From an uncultured Prevotellaceae bacterium (GTDB lineage Bacteria > Bacteroidota > Bacteroidia > Bacteroidales > Bacteroidaceae): a stretch of 64,000 nucleotides of DNA. The notes beneath the pieces are model-generated. The model saw nothing but the letters and a program-made list of their open reading frames with translations. It had not been told where the DNA came from and did not search any database. Position numbers and translations under genes: made by a program. Numbering within the stretch: position 1 is the stretch's first letter; each line of letters opens with the position of its first letter. Below are positions 60,894-64,000 of this stretch, piece by piece. The DNA lies in contig ONCG01000005.1 in NCBI GenBank assembly GCA_900316285.1, forward strand, positions 185,156 to 249,155, given 5' to 3'.

Positions 60894-63725
60894 GTGCAAC
60901 AACAAGAGTGGCAGATAGAACGTGAACGGCTTCTTGGGCGAATAAAAGAATTAGAAGCCGAGAATGCCGAGCTTAGAAAAAGACTTGGCGAAGATGTCAT
61001 GCCCATAGAAAAGGCCCCAACGGCAATGCTAAATTTGTCGCTTCAGGAGAAAGTGGACTTGTTTAGAAGTCTTTTCAAAGGACGTGAGGATGTGTTTGCC
61101 CGTAGGTGGTACAGCAAAACAAGTGGGAAAGCAGGCTACCAGCCTGTGTGTCAAAATGAATGGACTCCACTGTGCGACAAGAGGACATTCAAATGTGCCG
61201 ACTGCCCCAATCGTCAGTTTTCACCATTAACATACAACGACTACTATAGACACTTGGAGGGGAAAGATGCAGACGGCAGGGATGTAATAGGTCTTTATGT
61301 GCTTGACGAAGACAATACATGTCATCTTCTTTGTACTGATTTCGACGATAAGAACTGTGAGCACGGTTATCAGGATGACGTACTGGCTTTTGCCGATGTG
61401 TGTAAAAGTTGGAATGTGCCATACTCCATAGAGCGCTCCCGTTCTGGTAATGGCGCTCATGTATGGATATTCTTTGAAAGCCCCGTACTTGCTGTCAAAG
61501 CCCGAAGATTGGGGAATGCCATCCTGACAGAAGCCATGAACAGAGACGGAAAGATAGGTTTCAAGTCCTACGACCGCTTCTTTCCTAATCAAGACACACT
61601 ACCTGAAGGTGGATTGGGGAACTTGGTTGCACTTCCACTGCAAGGTAATGCTCGAAAGAATGGCAACAGTGTGTTTGTGAATGAGTTCTTTGAACCATAT
61701 CCAGATCAGTGGGAGTATCTACTGAACGTGGGAAAGTTCTCAGAGCAAGCACTTGAAGATCTTTTGAAGCAAAATGCAAACACGATGCCACTTGGGAACT
61801 TGTCAAAGACAAGTGAGAGCAAACCATGGGAAGTGCCTGTCGCAAACAAAATAGAACGGACAGACTTCGCATCAGAGATTGTTATCACAAGGTCGAACAT
61901 GCTTTACATCCGATTGAGTCAGCTTTCATCAAAGGTGCTCAACCATCTAAGACGCATAGCCTCGTTCCGAAATCCTGAGTTCTATAGTAAACAGGCATTG
62001 CGCCTGTCAACATATTCCACTCCGCGAATCATCTCATGCGCTGAACTCACAGAAGAATACCTGGCGTTACCTCGTGGATGCGAAGATGCTGTTGTTGCAC
62101 TGCTCAAAGAAAAAAGTGTAGCATTTCGTTTTGATGATGAAACAAATCATGGCAAGAGTATCTCCGTACACTTCAATGGAGAGCTGCGTAAAGATCAACA
62201 AGAGGCTGTCGAGGCTTTGACCTCCAACAATACTGGTGTTCTTTCAGCAACAACAGCTTTTGGCAAAACGGTTGCCGCCATTGGCTTGATAGCCAAGCGT
62301 GGTGTCAACACGCTGATACTTGTACATACCAAGGCTTTGCTCGACCAATGGGTGCAGAGATTGGAGCAGTTCTTGGTTATCGATGAGGTTCCAGAAGTTG
62401 AAGAAGGTAAGCGCAGACGAAAGAAGGCTCTTTCCCCCATAGGCACACTTTCTTCAACAGGAAACAAACTACATGGTATTATTGACATCGCATTGATGCA
62501 GTCGTGTATTTCGGATGATGAAGTAAAATCTTTCGTCAAGGGCTATGGAATGGTTATCGCCGATGAATGTCACCATGTTTCCGCGATAAACTTTGAACAG
62601 ATACTGAAAGTCGCCAATGCCCAATTTGTCTATGGATTAACGGCTACACCTATTCGGAAGGATGGACATCAACCTATCATCTTTATGCAATGTGGTCCAA
62701 TAAGATACAGTGCAGATGCCAAGGCACAAATGCAAAGCCAGACCTTCCAACGTCTTTTGGTTCCTCGTTTTACTCCCTTTAGACTAGTCAGTAACGAAGA
62801 CCTTTCATTTGCGAAGGTTACGCAACAATTAGCAGAAGACGAATATCGCAACTTTCTTATCGTCAAGGATGTTCTTGAAGTTCTGAAAGAGGGGCGCTCG
62901 CCAATTATACTCACCAGTCGAACATCACATGTAACCTTGCTTGCAGAACTGCTACAGCCACATCTTCCCAATGTCATAACACTTGTCGGTTCTGACAGTA
63001 CTAAAGAAAAACGTCAGAAGATGGAGCAACTGCAGTCAATACCACCATCGGAACCTTTGGTAATCGTTGCGACGGGCAAATATATTGGTGAAGGATTTGA
63101 CTATGCACGTCTTGATACGTTATTCCTTGCTTCACCAGTAGCATGGAAAGGAATCGTTGCTCAATATGCAGGTCGACTACATCGTGAGCATGAAGGCAAA
63201 CAAGAAGTTCAGATCTATGATTATATAGACATCCGTGTGCCTGTTTGCGAGTCTATGTACCGCAAACGTCTAAAGGGATATGCCTCCATCGGTTATAAAA
63301 TTAGGAATGACGAAGTATTTGACCGATTGTTCCCAACAACTGATGTTATTTATGGTGGTCAAAACTTTGAGCAACCCTTCATCTCTGACTTGTCTCAGTG
63401 TAGGCAATCAGTCGTCATTTCCTCTCCGAAAGTAAAGTTGGGTAGGTATTCACAAATTTCGCAACGGCTGATAGATATGGCTGTAAACGGTAAGAAGATT
63501 GTTCTGTACACAAGAGATAAAAATGATGATTCCATCAGATTGCAAAAACAGGGCATATTCGTGATCTATCGCGATTCGCTGTCCCTTCATGCAGCCATCA
63601 TCGATAAAAGCATCATTTGGTACGGTAGTATCAACATCCTTGGCTTCTTCTCTATAGAAGACAACCTCATCAGATTCAAAAATGCAGAGATAGCAATAAA
63701 TCTGTTTGAGTCGCTACAAAAGTGA
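60894..63725 (+). CDS. TOTE-type primase-helicase with C-terminal PLD-like domain
   Basis: A 943-residue multidomain nucleic-acid enzyme. A coiled coil (~5-33, ERLLGRIKELEAENAELRKR) leads to a Cys cluster (C86, C94, C101, C104) that probably binds zinc, and an archaeo-eukaryotic-type primase domain with CTDFDD (Asp149, Asp151) and SGNGAHVW (His189). An SF2 helicase follows: Walker A TTAFGKT (~453-459), ADECHH (Asp557, Glu558), LTATP (582-586) and QYAGRLHR (757-764). The last ~110 residues look like a phospholipase D-type nuclease with His899, Asp904 and GSIN (911-914), but Ala stands where the HxK lysine should be. Such primases are known from TOTE conflict systems thought to act against mobile elements. 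The start is GTG at 60894; an ATG just upstream stops at once. Confidence 0.88.
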   Translation: MQQQEWQIERERLLGRIKELEAENAELRKRLGEDVMPIEKAPTAMLNLSLQEKVDLFRSLFKGREDVFARRWYSKTSGKAGYQPVCQNEWTPLCDKRTFKCADCPNRQFSPLTYNDYYRHLEGKDADGRDVIGLYVLDEDNTCHLLCTDFDDKNCEHGYQDDVLAFADVCKSWNVPYSIERSRSGNGAHVWIFFESPVLAVKARRLGNAILTEAMNRDGKIGFKSYDRFFPNQDTLPEGGLGNLVALPLQGNARKNGNSVFVNEFFEPYPDQWEYLLNVGKFSEQALEDLLKQNANTMPLGNLSKTSESKPWEVPVANKIERTDFASEIVITRSNMLYIRLSQLSSKVLNHLRRIASFRNPEFYSKQALRLSTYSTPRIISCAELTEEYLALPRGCEDAVVALLKEKSVAFRFDDETNHGKSISVHFNGELRKDQQEAVEALTSNNTGVLSATTAFGKTVAAIGLIAKRGVNTLILVHTKALLDQWVQRLEQFLVIDEVPEVEEGKRRRKKALSPIGTLSSTGNKLHGIIDIALMQSCISDDEVKSFVKGYGMVIADECHHVSAINFEQILKVANAQFVYGLTATPIRKDGHQPIIFMQCGPIRYSADAKAQMQSQTFQRLLVPRFTPFRLVSNEDLSFAKVTQQLAEDEYRNFLIVKDVLEVLKEGRSPIILTSRTSHVTLLAELLQPHLPNVITLVGSDSTKEKRQKMEQLQSIPPSEPLVIVATGKYIGEGFDYARLDTLFLASPVAWKGIVAQYAGRLHREHEGKQEVQIYDYIDIRVPVCESMYRKRLKGYASIGYKIRNDEVFDRLFPTTDVIYGGQNFEQPFISDLSQCRQSVVISSPKVKLGRYSQISQRLIDMAVNGKKIVLYTRDKNDDSIRLQKQGIFVIYRDSLSLHAAIIDKSIIWYGSINILGFFSIEDNLIRFKNAEIAINLFESLQK

Positions 63726-63751
63726 TGTGGGTTTTTACGCAGACATGAAAA

Positions 63752-63780
63752 AAGCACTTGCGAAGAACTCGTAAGTGCTT
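63752..63780 (-). terminator. Terminator, probably of the former tRNA gene
   Basis: AAGCACTTGCGA pairs with TCGTAAGTGCTT (one G-T pair) around a short loop. On the minus strand a TTTTTT run follows. It lies just beyond the 3' end of the tRNA fragment, as expected for the native tRNA terminator, and may also stop plus-strand transcription of the helicase gene. Confidence 0.8.
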
Positions 63781-63791
63781 GACTTTCAGTG

Positions 63792-63837
63792 TGGACCAGC
63801 CAGGGCTTGAACCTGGGACCTCCAGATTATGAGTCTG
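63792..63837 (-). pseudogene. tRNA-Met (CAT) 3' fragment, probable attachment site
   Basis: On the minus strand this is the 3' part of a tRNA: anticodon loop CTCATAA (anticodon CAT at 63829-63831), 3' anticodon strand TCTGG, T stem and loop CCAGG-TTCAAGC-CCTGG, acceptor strand CTGGTCC and discriminator A. CCA is not encoded. Pairing with the 5' anticodon strand fails after CAGA at 63837, and no D arm or 5' acceptor strand follows. Such 3' halves are left when an integrative element recombines at the anticodon region. With the terminator on its left, the chromosome is to the left and the element to the right. Confidence 0.82.
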
Positions 63838-63909
63838 TTAAAATAAAATTTTTTAGTGTTTCATAAAATTTTTCTTGGCTTTGTAAGTTGTTGTCTCACA
63901 GTTATTTTG

Positions 63910-63917
63910 TAACTTTG
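63910..63917 (+). promoter_or_regulatory. -7 box near the element end
   Basis: TAACTTTG fits the consensus and lies 36 bases before the ATG at 63953. GTTG 19 bases upstream is a partial -33 match. Confidence 0.5.
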
Positions 63918-63952
63918 CAGCGCAAAAGTGAAATTTTAATAAACCTCAATTA

Positions 63953-64000
63953 ATGGGCGATTTTGTTCGCATTTTGTTCGCAAATTGTTCGCAAGATTCC
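63953..64000 (+). CDS. Possible start of an element gene, cut by the window edge
   Basis: An ATG at 63953 opens a frame that is still open at the last base (16 codons, MGDFVRILFANCSQDS). It follows the -7 box at 63910 and crosses three GTTCGC words at an 11-base spacing. Its place beside a tRNA fragment suggests an integrase, but nothing in these few codons proves it. The 11-base repeats could instead be integrase arm sites, with the real gene starting later. Confidence 0.25.
   Translation, partial: MGDFVRILFANCSQDS

Noticed and set aside
63792-63840. Complete tRNA-Met gene
   Set aside because: The D arm and 5' acceptor strand are absent and the following bases are AT-rich and unrelated, so only the 3' part remains.

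Overview
The window looks like a chromosomal segment of a Bacteroidota (Bacteroidales) glycan degrader, most like a gut or rumen Prevotellaceae member. The basis is SusC/SusD pairs, a hybrid two-component sensor with an AraC-type output domain, an S46 dipeptidyl peptidase, GLPGLI proteins, T9SS-like C-terminal tails, and promoters of the Bacteroidetes type (TTTG, 19-21 bases, TAnnTTTG). No similarity search was run, so family names come from motif and domain recognition.

Layout. 1-11160 is a minus-strand group: a membrane protein with a helix-turn-helix-like N-terminus, a DPP7-type peptidase, a CotH/lamin-tail surface protein, a polysaccharide flippase, a four-helix-bundle suffix protein flanked by 9-base TTAGGG-like arrays, and a fused SpmA/SpmB-like transporter. 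11238-14768 is an isolated GH95 glycosidase. 15311-42069 is a polysaccharide-utilisation region: a hybrid sensor/regulator, a GH43 enzyme, two SusC/SusD pairs, three fasciclin-type lipoproteins, and a divergent large secreted multidomain protein. 42805-46443 holds a Tat-signal flavodoxin-like protein, a GH51 arabinofuranosidase and a Nudix hydrolase with an odd insertion. 46842-59012 is one long minus-strand operon: BlaI-type repressor, BlaR1/M56-TonB sensor, TlpA thioredoxin, TonB-dependent barrel, four GLPGLI paralogues, a 53-residue small ORF and a second TonB-dependent receptor. 59495-63725 is a visibly AT-richer two-gene module: an AAA ATPase with a C-terminal PD-(D/E)xK nuclease motif, and a primase-helicase of the TOTE conflict-system type ending in a PLD-like domain. 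It lies beside a truncated tRNA-Met that probably marks the end of an integrated element.

How the genes fit together. GH43, GH51, the Sus-like importers and the hybrid sensor suggest capture and breakdown of arabinose-containing plant glycans. The BlaI/M56 pair probably controls the GLPGLI/TonB operon. The right end has the look of a defence island at a tRNA hotspot.

The region is also rich in small repeats: GC-rich palindromes that have entered reading frames in frame, two related 22-base-period tandem arrays, a repeated promoter module, 9-base G-rich arrays around the four-helix-bundle gene, and near-identical signal-peptide leaders shared by unrelated genes within two operons.
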